A model generated the notes under the pieces. It was not told the DNA's origin, did no database searches, and saw only the letters and a list, made by a program, of their open reading frames with translations. Source: Muribaculaceae bacterium (GTDB lineage Bacteria; Bacteroidota; Bacteroidia; Bacteroidales; Muribaculaceae). From it: a stretch of 55,804 nucleotides of DNA. The stretch is from positions 1 to 55,804 of the forward strand of contig JAGAUF010000071.1 of assembly GCA_017620885.1 (NCBI GenBank), in the 5' to 3' direction. Shown one piece after another: positions 34,499-43,706 of this stretch; position 1 is the first letter of the stretch; each line of letters starts with the position of its first letter. The translations under genes and the position numbers were made by a program.

Positions 34499-36469
34499 AT
34501 GAAAGAAAACGAAGAAACGATTACGACCGACACGGGACTGCCTGAAAACGCGTTCCGTGAGCTTGCCGCCGACGAAGAATATCGTCCGGTGATGTCGCCG
34601 GCCCGCGACCAGAAAGAGGTCACTCCCTATTCGGTGATTACGGGATTGGTTATGGCAATCATTTTCAGTGCCGCCGCTGCCTATCTCGGATTGAAGGTTG
34701 GACAGGTGTTTGAAGCCGCCATACCTATCGCAATTATCGCCGTTGGACTTAGCAATGCCTTCGGCAAGAAAAACTCGCTTGGGCAAAACATTATCATCCA
34801 GTCGATCGGAAGCTGCTCCGGAGTTATTGTAGCCGGTGCCATCTTCACGCTTCCCGCTCTTTACATCCTTCAGGACACATATCCCGACATCGTTGTGGAA
34901 TTTTATCAGATATTCCTCAGCTCACTGCTCGGCGGCATCTTAGGTATTCTTTTCTTCATCCCCTTCCGCCGCTACTTCGTGAAGGATATGCACGGCAAAT
35001 ACCCCTTCCCTGAAGCCACTGCCACAACGCAGGTGCTTATTTCGGCACAAAACGCCGGCGCAAAAGGTGGACAGGCCAAGACTCTCGTGACTGCCATGCT
35101 CATCGGTGGAATCTACGACTACCTCGTCGCCACTTTCGGATGGTGGGCAGAGACAATCACATCGACAGCCGCTTCATGGGGTCAAGCCCTCGCTGAAAAG
35201 ACCAAGCTCGTATTGAGCTGCAACACCGGCGCAGCCCTCCTCGGCCTCGGCTATATCGTAGGTCTCAAATATGCCTTCGTAATCTTTGCAGGTTCTATAT
35301 TCGTTTGGTGGATTATCGTGCCTCTGATGGGCACGTATGGCGCACCTGAGATCGCTGCCCTCTCTTCGCAGGAAATATTCTCCGACTATGCCCGTATGAT
35401 CGGTATCGGCGGTATCGCCATGGCCGGCGTAATAGGTATCGTCAAGTCTTGGGGCGTCATCACGCAGGCCGTCGGCCTCGCCGGACGTGAGCTGAAAGGC
35501 AATACGACGACCGCCAAACCGATACGCTGGCAACTTGACATCTCGATGAAGCATATCGTATTCTTCATCGCTATCGCTCTCGTCGCCGTATTCCTGTTCT
35601 TCTGGTTCGGAGTTATCCACACTCTCTGGCAGGCTGCAATCGCATGGGTTGTTGTTGTGGTTATCGCGTTCCTCTTCACCACAGTGGCCGCCAACGCAAT
35701 CGCAATCGTCGGCTCCAACCCTGTATCGGGAATGACGCTGATGACTCTGATCGTCGCCTCAGCCATCTTCGTAGGAATCGGTCTGAGCGGCACAAGCGGT
35801 ATCGTTGCATCTATGGTAATCGGCGGCGTTGTCTGCACTGCGCTCTCTATGGCCGGCGGCTTCGTAACCGACCTGAAGATCGGTTACTGGCTCGGCTCTA
35901 CGCCCAAGAAGCAGGAAAGCTGGAAATTCCTCGGCACTCTCGTCTCGGCAGCTACCGTGGGCGGTGTAATCCTTATTCTTAATAAGGTGTATGGCTTCAG
36001 CGGCCCCGACGCTCTCGTCGCTCCGCAAGCCAACGCAATGGCTAAGGTGATCGAACCCCTTATGATGGGTGGTGATACTCCGTGGATTCTGTATATGGTC
36101 GGTGCGATACTCGCCCTGATTCTCAATTGGCTCGGCGTTCCCGCACTTGCATTCTGCCTCGGTATGTTCATCCCGCTGCAACTCAATACCCCGATGCTCA
36201 TCGGTGGCGCTATCTCTTACTTCGTAAGCCACAGCTCGAAGGATAAGAAACTCAACGACGCACGCCGCGACCGCGGTACGCTCATAGCTTCCGGATTGAT
36301 TGCCGGAGGTGCCCTCTTCGGCGTCTTTGCCGCAATTACGAAATTCGCCGGATTTGAATACACAAGCCCGATTGGGGAAGGTATGACGCAGATTCTCGGC
36401 TGCATCGCATACGTTCTGCTTATGGCTTATCTCATCTGGGATTCCAAGCGCGCCAAACTTCAGAACTGA
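34499..36469 (+). CDS. OPT family oligopeptide transporter
   Basis: An inner-membrane transporter of 656 residues with about 14-16 hydrophobic helices, of the OPT family that imports oligopeptides (other members carry metal chelates). The N-terminal hydrophilic stretch (~40 residues) ends in EVTPYSVITGLVMAIIFSAA. The family segments SLGQNIIIQSIGSCSGVIVAGAIFTLPALYIL (in part), YPFPEATATTQVLIS and ANAIAIVGSNPVSGMTLMTL are clear. It is monocistronic, with its own promoter and terminator. In context with the secreted M6 and S9 proteases and a cytoplasmic asparaginase, peptide uptake is the simplest role, but substrate is not shown. Confidence 0.93.
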   Translation: MKENEETITTDTGLPENAFRELAADEEYRPVMSPARDQKEVTPYSVITGLVMAIIFSAAAAYLGLKVGQVFEAAIPIAIIAVGLSNAFGKKNSLGQNIIIQSIGSCSGVIVAGAIFTLPALYILQDTYPDIVVEFYQIFLSSLLGGILGILFFIPFRRYFVKDMHGKYPFPEATATTQVLISAQNAGAKGGQAKTLVTAMLIGGIYDYLVATFGWWAETITSTAASWGQALAEKTKLVLSCNTGAALLGLGYIVGLKYAFVIFAGSIFVWWIIVPLMGTYGAPEIAALSSQEIFSDYARMIGIGGIAMAGVIGIVKSWGVITQAVGLAGRELKGNTTTAKPIRWQLDISMKHIVFFIAIALVAVFLFFWFGVIHTLWQAAIAWVVVVVIAFLFTTVAANAIAIVGSNPVSGMTLMTLIVASAIFVGIGLSGTSGIVASMVIGGVVCTALSMAGGFVTDLKIGYWLGSTPKKQESWKFLGTLVSAATVGGVILILNKVYGFSGPDALVAPQANAMAKVIEPLMMGGDTPWILYMVGAILALILNWLGVPALAFCLGMFIPLQLNTPMLIGGAISYFVSHSSKDKKLNDARRDRGTLIASGLIAGGALFGVFAAITKFAGFEYTSPIGEGMTQILGCIAYVLLMAYLIWDSKRAKLQN

Positions 36470-36496
36470 TTTGAGCGCTGACGCATAACTATAATA

Positions 36497-36536
36497 AGGA
36501 GGGCGTATCTGACTCGGTACGTCCTCCTGTATTTTT
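36497..36536 (+). terminator. Terminator of the OPT transporter gene
   Basis: An 11-base stem (36497-36507 with 36518-36528, one G-U pair) is followed by GTATTTTTAA. It also lies 12 bases before the helicase start. Confidence 0.85.
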
Positions 36537-36548
36537 AACTCCCCTGAT

Positions 36549-38030
36549 ATGATTCTCACCAATCCCGACGAATTGCGTACTGTTGCGATGCAAAATCTTC
36601 CATTTGAACCGACCGAAAAACAGTCGGCTCTGGTAGACTCGCTCTCGCGTTTCATCGTCCTCCATAGCGACACCGACGTATATATTGTAAACGGTTATGC
36701 CGGATCGGGAAAAACATCCATCATCGGAGCATTGATAAAGGGGATGAAACAGCTGAAGATGAATTGTGTGATGCTCGCGCCCACAGGACGCGCGGCAAAA
36801 GTGGCCGGGAAATTCGCAGGAATCACGGCCTCGACAATTCATAAGCGTATCTATCGCGCCACATCCGCTGATCCTGCACAGCGTAGGTTTGTGCTCGCGC
36901 ATAACGGTGAACGAGACACTATCTTCTTCGTCGACGAAGCCTCGATGATTACGCATCGCGGAGAAAAAGGGCATTCACTGCTTGAAGACCTCGTGGAGTA
37001 CGTATATTCGGGCGACAACTGCGCCCTCGTCCTGACAGGCGACACGGCCCAGCTTCCTCCGCCGGGAGAATCCACAAGCCCCGCAATGTCGCCCGCCGTG
37101 CTGCGCTGCCTCGGCCTGAACCCCTTCGGAGTCACTCTCCACACCACTATGCGTCAGCAGGAAAACAGCGGAATACTATATAATGCCACCCTCGTGCGCA
37201 CAGAGATGACACGTGTCGCAACCTTGATTGGCAACGCCGTCAAAGCCGGGACCAATCCGACCGATGCTCTCAAGCCGGAGGATATGAAGCTCAAACTTCA
37301 TTTTGGAAATTTCGATGATTTCCGAAATATTCAGATGATCGACTTTGCCGACGAGCTCTCTTCCTCTTGGGCAAACGTCGGGAAGGAGGAAACATTAATC
37401 ATCACACGCAGCAACAGACGCGCGAATATGTGCAACCGCGACGTCAGGAATCGCGTGCTTTACGCTGATGAAGCCCTGCTGCGCGGTGAAATGCTCGTCA
37501 TTTCCAAGAATGATTATTATTGGGGGAAAGTCAATAAATCGCGTAATTTCATCGCCAACGGTGAAACGGCAATTGTGGAATGGATTGGTTCTGTCGAGAC
37601 CAAATATGGGCACAGTTTCGCCGACGCCGAACTCCGTTTCCCTGCCGACAACACGACCATAGGATGTAAAATTTTGCTCGACAGTCTTGAATCGGAAGGA
37701 CCCGCCATGTCGCGTAGCGATATGCTGACACTATATGAGAAAGTGCTCGCCGACTATCAGGAGGGAGAATTGAGTACACGTATGCGCAAGGCAGCCGAAA
37801 ACCCCTATTTCAACGCTATGCAGGTAAAATACGCCTACTGCGTCACGTGCCATAAATCGCAAGGCGGCCAATGGACAGATGTATATATAGATATGAGCGG
37901 AATCGCCGTCTCTCCGGAATCCTACATCGAATTCCTCCGATGGCTTTATACGGCCATCACTCGCGCCACACGTCGCGTCTTCCTGCTTGCTTCTCCCCTT
38001 CCTTCCGATCTCCCCTCGGAAGACTGGTAA
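36549..38030 (+). CDS. RecD-like superfamily 1 DNA helicase
   Basis: A 493-residue ATP-dependent helicase of the RecD/Dda type. It has all main SF1 motifs: Walker A GYAGSGKTS (49-57), motif Ia LAPTGRAAKVAG (77-88), motif II FFVDEASMI (127-135), motif III LTGDTAQLPPPGES, a later ITRSNRRAN segment, CVTCHKSQGGQW (motif V), and LYTAITRATRRVFLL (motif VI) near the end. It has no N-terminal RecD2 extension, so it is the short form common in Bacteroidetes. Its role in recombination or replication repair is inferred. No TAnnTTTG promoter is visible between it and the terminator upstream. Confidence 0.92.
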   Translation: MILTNPDELRTVAMQNLPFEPTEKQSALVDSLSRFIVLHSDTDVYIVNGYAGSGKTSIIGALIKGMKQLKMNCVMLAPTGRAAKVAGKFAGITASTIHKRIYRATSADPAQRRFVLAHNGERDTIFFVDEASMITHRGEKGHSLLEDLVEYVYSGDNCALVLTGDTAQLPPPGESTSPAMSPAVLRCLGLNPFGVTLHTTMRQQENSGILYNATLVRTEMTRVATLIGNAVKAGTNPTDALKPEDMKLKLHFGNFDDFRNIQMIDFADELSSSWANVGKEETLIITRSNRRANMCNRDVRNRVLYADEALLRGEMLVISKNDYYWGKVNKSRNFIANGETAIVEWIGSVETKYGHSFADAELRFPADNTTIGCKILLDSLESEGPAMSRSDMLTLYEKVLADYQEGELSTRMRKAAENPYFNAMQVKYAYCVTCHKSQGGQWTDVYIDMSGIAVSPESYIEFLRWLYTAITRATRRVFLLASPLPSDLPSEDW

Positions 38031-38386
38031 GGGTCATCAACCCCAAATACCACAGAGCCGTCCTATTTCTTCTCTTGAACCCTCTGATTATCAAAATGTC
38101 AACGGATTATATATTATTGACAGCAGTATTTCAAGAAATACACTATCAACGCATTGAAAAAAGTATTAAAACCACAATGTATAATTTTACAAATGTAAAG
38201 CAAACCACACCTCCAATCGGGATTAGTCCGCCAGTAAATTTTCCAAATGTAAAATTTTCCTCCATTTTTTACCCGAAAAATTTGGTAACAAGTTTACAAA
38301 TTGCTAATTTTGCAGCGTGATAATTCGGAAAGACTTCCGACATCCGAAACAACTTTCAGATTCACAGTTATTTAACCTGCAAAACT
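38031..38386. promoter_or_regulatory. Intergenic region before ansA
   Basis: 356 AT-rich bases. It holds a full promoter for ansA (38282-38312) and a TTTAC-AAAT-GTAAA inverted repeat (38186-38199), with partial copies near 38239-38254 (CCAAATGTAAAATTTT) and 38292-38302 (GTTTACAAATT). No gene was recognised. Confidence 0.5.
38282..38312 (+). promoter_or_regulatory. Promoter of ansA
   Basis: TTG (38282-38284) and TAATTTTG (38305-38312) are 20 bases apart. The leader would be about 67 bases. Confidence 0.65.
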
Positions 38387-39457
38387 ATGACCGTAGACAA
38401 GCGTGCCCGTATAATGCTGATATATACCGGCGGAACAATCGGAATGATCGAGAATCAAGAGACTCACGCTCTGGAGCCTTTTAATTTCGAGCACCTTATA
38501 GAAAATGTGCCGAAACTCAAGATGCTCAATTTCGAAATTATCAACTATCAGATAGGCGATCCAATCGATTCGTCATCCATGAAGCCGCAGAATTGGCAAA
38601 CTATCGCGCGTGTAATCGAAAATGAATATGACAACGTAGATGGATTTGTTCTCCTGCACGGCACCGATACAATGGCTTATACCGCCTCGGCTCTCAGCTT
38701 TATGCTTGAAAACCTCGACAAGCCTGTCATCATTACCGGTTCTCAGCTACCGATTGGCGAGGTGCGCACAGACGGCGAAGAAAACCTCATCACCGCTCTT
38801 CAGATTGCCGCTGCAAGAAACCGACAGGGAAAACACATAATCCGTGAAGTCGCAATTCTCTTCGACAATTATCTATGGCGTGGCAACCGCAGCACCAAAC
38901 ACAGCGCGGATAATTTCAACGCTTTCCAGTCGAACAATTATCCTGAACTGGCACGCATCGGCCTCGGTATTCAATTTAACAAGGACTCTATCTGGAACGG
39001 TGAGCCTAACGGCAAGCTGAAGGTACATCCCGAAATGGACAATAATGTGATGTTTCTTGATCTATTCCCGGGCATGAACGAGAAAGTGGTGCGCCATACT
39101 CTGAATACGCCCGACATCAAGGGAATTGTCATGAAATCATTCGGCTCAGGTAACGGCCCCGACGACGCATGGTTTATTGAGGAATTAAAGAAAGCCGTGG
39201 CACGCGGCATCGTAATCGTCAATATCACGCAATGCAGCAACGGATGTGTATTGCCCGAACGTTACCGCAATGGTCTTGAACTCACGCAAGCCGGAGTAAC
39301 GGCCGGCCATGACCTCACCGCGGAAGCCGCCATTACCAAACTGATGCATCTCTTCGGCGAAGGATACAGCAGCGAGGAAGTGAAAAAGAGAATGGAAATT
39401 CCAATCTGTGGCGAAATGTCGTGCTACGACGGATCTATCCTCTTGACCGGCAATTGA
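38387..39457 (+). CDS. ansA: Type I (cytoplasmic) L-asparaginase
   Basis: Hydrolyses L-asparagine to aspartate and ammonia. The 356-residue chain has both catalytic motifs: LIYTGGTIGM with the nucleophile Thr17, and LLHGTDTMAYTASALSFM with Thr93-Asp94. NITQCSNGCVLPERYRNG near residue 285 matches the type I group, with the allosteric-site region of the E. coli enzyme. There is no signal peptide, which separates it from periplasmic type II enzymes. It has its own promoter and a terminator downstream, so it is monocistronic. Confidence 0.95.
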   Translation: MTVDKRARIMLIYTGGTIGMIENQETHALEPFNFEHLIENVPKLKMLNFEIINYQIGDPIDSSSMKPQNWQTIARVIENEYDNVDGFVLLHGTDTMAYTASALSFMLENLDKPVIITGSQLPIGEVRTDGEENLITALQIAAARNRQGKHIIREVAILFDNYLWRGNRSTKHSADNFNAFQSNNYPELARIGLGIQFNKDSIWNGEPNGKLKVHPEMDNNVMFLDLFPGMNEKVVRHTLNTPDIKGIVMKSFGSGNGPDDAWFIEELKKAVARGIVIVNITQCSNGCVLPERYRNGLELTQAGVTAGHDLTAEAAITKLMHLFGEGYSSEEVKKRMEIPICGEMSCYDGSILLTGN

Positions 39458-39520
39458 TTTCCCCAACTCCTCTTAAAACCACGCCAATTAGTTAAATTTA
39501 GTTAATCATTCTCATACCTA

Positions 39521-39552
39521 ATCCGAACGGACTATTCCATTCGGATTTTTTT
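39521..39552 (+). terminator. Terminator of ansA
   Basis: ATCCGAA (39521-39527) pairs with TTCGGAT (39540-39546), with a nested GGA/TCC pairing, followed by seven T. The next gene's -7 box begins just after. Confidence 0.8.
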
Positions 39553-39554
39553 AT

Positions 39555-39562
39555 TATCTTTG
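39555..39562 (+). promoter_or_regulatory. -7 box of the M6 protease gene
   Basis: TATCTTTG matches the TAnnTTTG consensus, 29 bases before the ATG. No good -33 box is seen, since the ansA terminator occupies that space; terminator and promoter overlap. Confidence 0.5.
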
Positions 39563-39591
39563 CTCGCTTAACCGAATAAATATTTTCCACT

Positions 39592-41439
39592 ATGAATATA
39601 TCTGCAATAAAAAAGGGACATATTCGTTTCACTCCGGCAATTATGGCCTGTGCCCTACTCTCCGGGGCTATGCTAATCCATACGGGCAGCGCTGAGGCCA
39701 AACGAGCCAGCAAAGAGCCTATCGCCGTAACACAGCCTGATGGGAAAACGCTTAAGATTTTCAAACATGGCGACGAATATGGCCATTACCTGACAACAGA
39801 AGACAATATTCCTGTTATAAACAAAGACGGCGTATGGTATTATGCTGCTCTTGACGATCAAAATGCCCCGATTTCCTCCGGTATGGAGGCGATGAATCCC
39901 GGATTCCGAAGCGCGGAGCAAAAATCTTTCCTCGCCGCACATCCGGCACAGTCAATCCGGAGTACGCTCGCTGCATATCAGACAGACAAACGCACGCGCC
40001 CCGTAGGTCTTATTCCTGGCGACAAAGCTACACGTGGCCCGGGACTCTGCACCACGACTTTCCCGAGCAAGGGCGAACAAAAAGGTCTCGTGATTCTCGT
40101 GGAATTCTCCGATAAGAAATTCACAACCCCCAACCCCAAGGAATATTGGACGCGCCTTCTCAATGATGACCAGTTTTCCGAATATGGCGCTACAGGCAGC
40201 GCACGCCAATATTTCATACAGAACAGCAACGGACAGTTTCTACCGGAATTTGACGTCTACGGACCCGTCACTCTTCCCCAACGGATGTCGCATTACGGAG
40301 GGAACGACCGCTGGGGACAGGACCTTCGTCCCGAACAGATGGTAATCGATGCCTGCAAACTGCTCAACGAAGAAATTGACTTCGCGCAATATGACCGCGA
40401 CAACAACGGAATTGTCGACAACGTATACGTATTCTATGCCGGATATGGAGAAGCTGATTATGACGATGAGAACACTATATGGCCCCATTCATGGGACATA
40501 AGCGAATCATCTTCCCTCTCACCCTTGCTCGACGGCAAAATGCTCGACCATTATGCCTGCAGCAACGAGCTGGACGGCCGCGCGAAAAGACCCGACGGCA
40601 TCGGCACTTTTGTACATGAATTCAGCCACGTGCTGGGGCTGCCTGACCTTTATTGCACGGAGAATGTGCACACGGAGCCTTTCACACCCGGAGAATTTTC
40701 AGTCCTTGACTACGGACCATACAACAACAATGGCATCACACCGCCCAACTATTCCGCCTACGAGCGCTATGCTCTCGGATGGATTACGCCTTCCACCTTC
40801 AAGACACAGACCTACACTCTCGACCCTATCACGGAGAATATCGCCTACATCGTCCCGACAGACAAGGAGCGTGAATTCTTCCTTATAGAAAATCGTCAGC
40901 TCGAAGGGTTTGACGCTTATATTCCCATGTGTGGAATGCTCGTATGGCATGTGGATGTTCTTCAGAACGTTTTCGACAATAATTCCGTCAATAACACGGC
41001 CAATCATCAGTATGTCGATCTTCTTGAAGCAGACAATATTCAATCGGAATACAATCGTGAAGGCGACACATTCCCCGGCTTCGACAATATCACTGAACTG
41101 AAATTCCAGTCCGGCGCGACCAACAAAGTCAATTTCAAGAGCTGGAGCGGCGCCAACCCCGGTATCGGCTTCTACAACATCCATGAGGAGGACGGAAAAG
41201 TCATCTTCGATGCCATACGCGACGGCGAGACGATCGGTTCGGTAGCCGACCTCGTTTCCACCGATGGCACGCCATATATCGAGAACCTTGTCCTTCGTCT
41301 GAACAATACCGAATCTGCTACCGTATACACGCTGACAGGCCAGTTCATCGGCACGACGACGACCGACCTCGCCCTACCCGCTCAAGGTATTTATATCGTG
41401 AAGACAGCCGACGACGTCCTTAAGCTGTTTGCCCGCTAA
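39592..41439 (+). CDS. Secreted M6-family zinc metalloprotease with C-terminal sorting-type tail
   Basis: A 615-residue exported protease of the immune-inhibitor-A/M6 type. After a signal-anchor-like N-terminus (cleavage near GSAEAK) comes a pro-region of ~100 residues with HGDEYGHYLTTEDN, typical of M6 propeptides. The catalytic part has VILVEFSDKKF, a DNNGIVDNVYVFYAGYGE segment, and the zinc site VHEFSHVLGLPDLY (His342, Glu343, His346). The final ~75 residues (TVYTLTGQFIGT, then PAQGIYIVKTADDVLKLFAR) resemble a type IX secretion tail. M6 proteases of gut Bacteroidetes degrade extracellular proteins; the target here is unknown. Confidence 0.92.
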   Translation: MNISAIKKGHIRFTPAIMACALLSGAMLIHTGSAEAKRASKEPIAVTQPDGKTLKIFKHGDEYGHYLTTEDNIPVINKDGVWYYAALDDQNAPISSGMEAMNPGFRSAEQKSFLAAHPAQSIRSTLAAYQTDKRTRPVGLIPGDKATRGPGLCTTTFPSKGEQKGLVILVEFSDKKFTTPNPKEYWTRLLNDDQFSEYGATGSARQYFIQNSNGQFLPEFDVYGPVTLPQRMSHYGGNDRWGQDLRPEQMVIDACKLLNEEIDFAQYDRDNNGIVDNVYVFYAGYGEADYDDENTIWPHSWDISESSSLSPLLDGKMLDHYACSNELDGRAKRPDGIGTFVHEFSHVLGLPDLYCTENVHTEPFTPGEFSVLDYGPYNNNGITPPNYSAYERYALGWITPSTFKTQTYTLDPITENIAYIVPTDKEREFFLIENRQLEGFDAYIPMCGMLVWHVDVLQNVFDNNSVNNTANHQYVDLLEADNIQSEYNREGDTFPGFDNITELKFQSGATNKVNFKSWSGANPGIGFYNIHEEDGKVIFDAIRDGETIGSVADLVSTDGTPYIENLVLRLNNTESATVYTLTGQFIGTTTTDLALPAQGIYIVKTADDVLKLFAR

Positions 41440-41463
41440 GACACTGCAACACAAAAAAACATC

Positions 41464-41505
41464 GCAGGCGCATCGTCAATCCGATGCGCCTGCTTTATTT
41501 CATTT
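41464..41505. terminator. Bidirectional terminator between M6 protease and asd
   Basis: A perfect 12-base stem (41464-41475 with 41482-41493) with a 6-base loop. It is followed by TTTATTTCATTT on the plus strand; on the minus strand seven T lie four bases past the stem. It serves both convergent genes. Confidence 0.92.
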
Positions 41506-41526
41506 ATTCCCGGAATATCCGGAAGG

Positions 41527-42555
41527 TCATTCTTTGAATTTGGGATCATTGTCAAGAAGCCACATAGCTATCTGAACGGCATTAAGTGCGGCTCCTTTCT
41601 TGATTTGGTCGCTCACGCACCAGAAAGTCAATCCCTTTTCGTTAGCAATATCCTTGCGAAGACGTCCTACATAGACAGGATCCTGACCCACCAAATTGAT
41701 AGGCATCGGATAGACGCCGTTGGCAGGATCATCAAGCATCACGATACCCGGAGCATTTTCGAGTGCCTTACGCGCTGCCTCGACGCTTACGGCATCCTCA
41801 GTCTCAAGCCAAATTGCCTCGCTGTGCGACCGAAGCACCGGTACGCGCACACACGTCGCCGATACACTGATATCGTCGCTGTGCATGATCTTGCGCGTCT
41901 CGTTAAACATCTTCATCTCCTCCTTCGTATAGTCATTGTCCATGAAAACATCCACGTGAGGAATCACATTGTTGGCAAGTTGGGCAGCAAATTTCTTCAC
42001 TATGATTTCCTCACCGTTGGCTATCTGGCGATACTGTGCCTCAAGCTCAGCCATACCCGTGGCGCCGGCTCCGGAAGCAGCCTGATATGTCGCCACGTGA
42101 ACTCGCTTGATAGGCGAGAGTTTATGAATCGGCTCAAGCGCTACAACCATCTGAATAGTCGTACAGTTAGGATTGCCGATGATGTTGCGCGGACGGTTCA
42201 ATGCATCTGCGCCATTCACTTCCGGCACTACCAGCGGCACATCTTCATCCATACGGAAAGCGGAGCTATTGTCGATCATAACCGTTCCGTGACTGGTGAT
42301 AACATCGGCAAACTCCTTCGACGTCGAAGCGCCGGCCGACGTCAGCGCAATATCGACGCCGCTGAAATCGCTGTCGCGCGTCAGCTCTTCTACTTCTATC
42401 TCTTTCCCGCGGAATGAATATTTGGATCCGGCACTACGCTTCGATCCGAAGAGTCGAAGATTCTCTACCGGAAAATTCTGCTCATCAAGCACACGAAGCA
42501 GCTCCTGTCCTACAGCGCCGCTCGCTCCTACAATTGCAACATTAAATTTTTTCAT
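41527..42555 (-). CDS. asd: Aspartate-semialdehyde dehydrogenase
   Basis: Makes aspartate semialdehyde from aspartyl phosphate with NADPH, at the branch point to lysine/diaminopimelate, threonine and methionine. The 342-residue protein has the nucleotide-binding start [18 protein letters not shown], the catalytic Cys131 in [13 protein letters not shown], and the [15 protein letters not shown] segment. The length is normal. It follows fabD by 112 bases on the same strand with no TAnnTTTG promoter between, so readthrough from fabD is possible. Confidence 0.97.
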   Translation of the reverse strand: MKKFNVAIVGASGAVGQELLRVLDEQNFPVENLRLFGSKRSAGSKYSFRGKEIEVEELTRDSDFSGVDIALTSAGASTSKEFADVITSHGTVMIDNSSAFRMDEDVPLVVPEVNGADALNRPRNIIGNPNCTTIQMVVALEPIHKLSPIKRVHVATYQAASGAGATGMAELEAQYRQIANGEEIIVKKFAAQLANNVIPHVDVFMDNDYTKEEMKMFNETRKIMHSDDISVSATCVRVPVLRSHSEAIWLETEDAVSVEAARKALENAPGIVMLDDPANGVYPMPINLVGQDPVYVGRLRKDIANEKGLTFWCVSDQIKKGAALNAVQIAMWLLDNDPKFKE

Positions 42556-42580
42556 TGTTGATTAGAATTATATAAGTGGG

Positions 42581-42634
42581 AGGGGTTATCACAGAGGACT
42601 TCACGTGCTCTGAAATAACCCCTTTTATTTTATA
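42581..42634. terminator. Terminator-like hairpin between fabD and asd
   Basis: AGGGGTTAT (42581-42589) pairs with ATAACCCCT (42615-42623), enclosing a CAGAG/CTCTG stem. A T-rich run (TTTTATTTTAT) follows only on the plus strand, where no gene ends. On the minus strand it sits in the fabD-asd leader and has no T run. Confidence 0.55.
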
Positions 42635-42667
42635 ACGTAAAAACGTTTCTTTTATTGAATCGTTATA

Positions 42668-43546
42668 TTACTGACGACCGGAAACAGTCATCGAGCGGTC
42701 AATTTTCTTGACGAGTCCCTGAAGCACGCTGCCCGGGCCAAGTTCCATAAATTCAGTAGCTCCGTCAGCAATCATGCTCTGCACATCCTGCGTCCAACGT
42801 ACGGGCGACGTAAGCTGCTTGATAAGGTTGGCTTTGATTTCGGCAGGATCGGTGTGCGGTTTGCCGTCCACATTCTGATAGATGGGACAAACGGGGGTAG
42901 CAAACTCAGCAGCCTCGATAGCTTCGGCGAGCTCCTGACGAGCCGGTTCCATCAATTCGCTATGGAAAGCGCCGCCCACTTTCAGCTTAAGGGCACGCTT
43001 AGCACCGGCCTCAAGCATCTTTTCGCAAGCCTTATCGATACCTTCCATGCTTCCGGAGATAACTACCTGACCGGGGCAATTATAGTTGGCCGGAGCGACG
43101 ATTTCGTCGATTCCTGCGCAGATTTCTTCAACTTTTTCATCAGGAAGAGCGAGCACGGCAGCCATAGTGGAGGGACGCATCTCGCAAGCCTTCTGCATAG
43201 CCATAGCACGCTTCGATACGAGCTTCAGGCCCTCTTCAAAGCTCAGTGCTCCGGATGCTACAAGGGCGGAAAATTCGCCGAGGCTGTGTCCTGCAACCAT
43301 ATCAGGCTTAAATTCATCACCGAGCGACTTGGCTAATATTACACTATGAAGGAAGACAGCCGGCTGTGTAACCTTCGTTTGTTTCAAATCGTCTTCAGTG
43401 CCGTTAAACATCAGATCAGTGATGTTGAAACCAAGCACTTCATTTGCCTTCTCAAACATTTTGCGGGCTTCGGGATTATTTTCATATAAATCCTTTCCCA
43501 TTCCCACAAACTGGGATCCCTGACCGGGAAATACAAATGCTTTCAT
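42668..43546 (-). CDS. fabD: Malonyl-CoA:acyl carrier protein transacylase
   Basis: Loads malonyl groups onto acyl carrier protein for fatty-acid synthesis. The 292-residue protein has FPGQGSQFVGMG at the start, the active-site GHSLGEFSALV with Ser88, and GGAFHSELM with His195. The start at 43546 is chosen over a longer frame from 43612, because the longer one would start within the promoter (43582-43613) and the added residues do not match the family. It is followed by asd on the same strand. Confidence 0.97.
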   Translation of the reverse strand: MKAFVFPGQGSQFVGMGKDLYENNPEARKMFEKANEVLGFNITDLMFNGTEDDLKQTKVTQPAVFLHSVILAKSLGDEFKPDMVAGHSLGEFSALVASGALSFEEGLKLVSKRAMAMQKACEMRPSTMAAVLALPDEKVEEICAGIDEIVAPANYNCPGQVVISGSMEGIDKACEKMLEAGAKRALKLKVGGAFHSELMEPARQELAEAIEAAEFATPVCPIYQNVDGKPHTDPAEIKANLIKQLTSPVRWTQDVQSMIADGATEFMELGPGSVLQGLVKKIDRSMTVSGRQ

Positions 43547-43581
43547 ATAATCTTTTTTTCTTTTAAGATTTTTTCTGACTG

Positions 43582-43613
43582 CAAAATTACTCAAAATCCC
43601 CCCCTTTTCCAAA
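43582..43613 (-). promoter_or_regulatory. Promoter of fabD with a poly-C spacer
   Basis: On the minus strand TTTG (43613-43610) and TAATTTTG (43589-43582) are 20 bases apart. The spacer holds a run of seven C on the plus strand (43598-43604). The leader would be about 30 bases. Confidence 0.65.
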
Positions 43614-43706
43614 TATAATCCTTATAATCGTGTTTTCTATGAAAATTTCCGAGTGAAAGAGGGAAAGAATCAGTTAGAGATTGTTATAATGATAAATGGA
43701 ACGACT

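Noticed and set aside
43547..43612. Longer fabD frame starting at 43612
   Set aside because: The extra part covers the fabD promoter. The family start is MKAFVFPGQGS at 43546.
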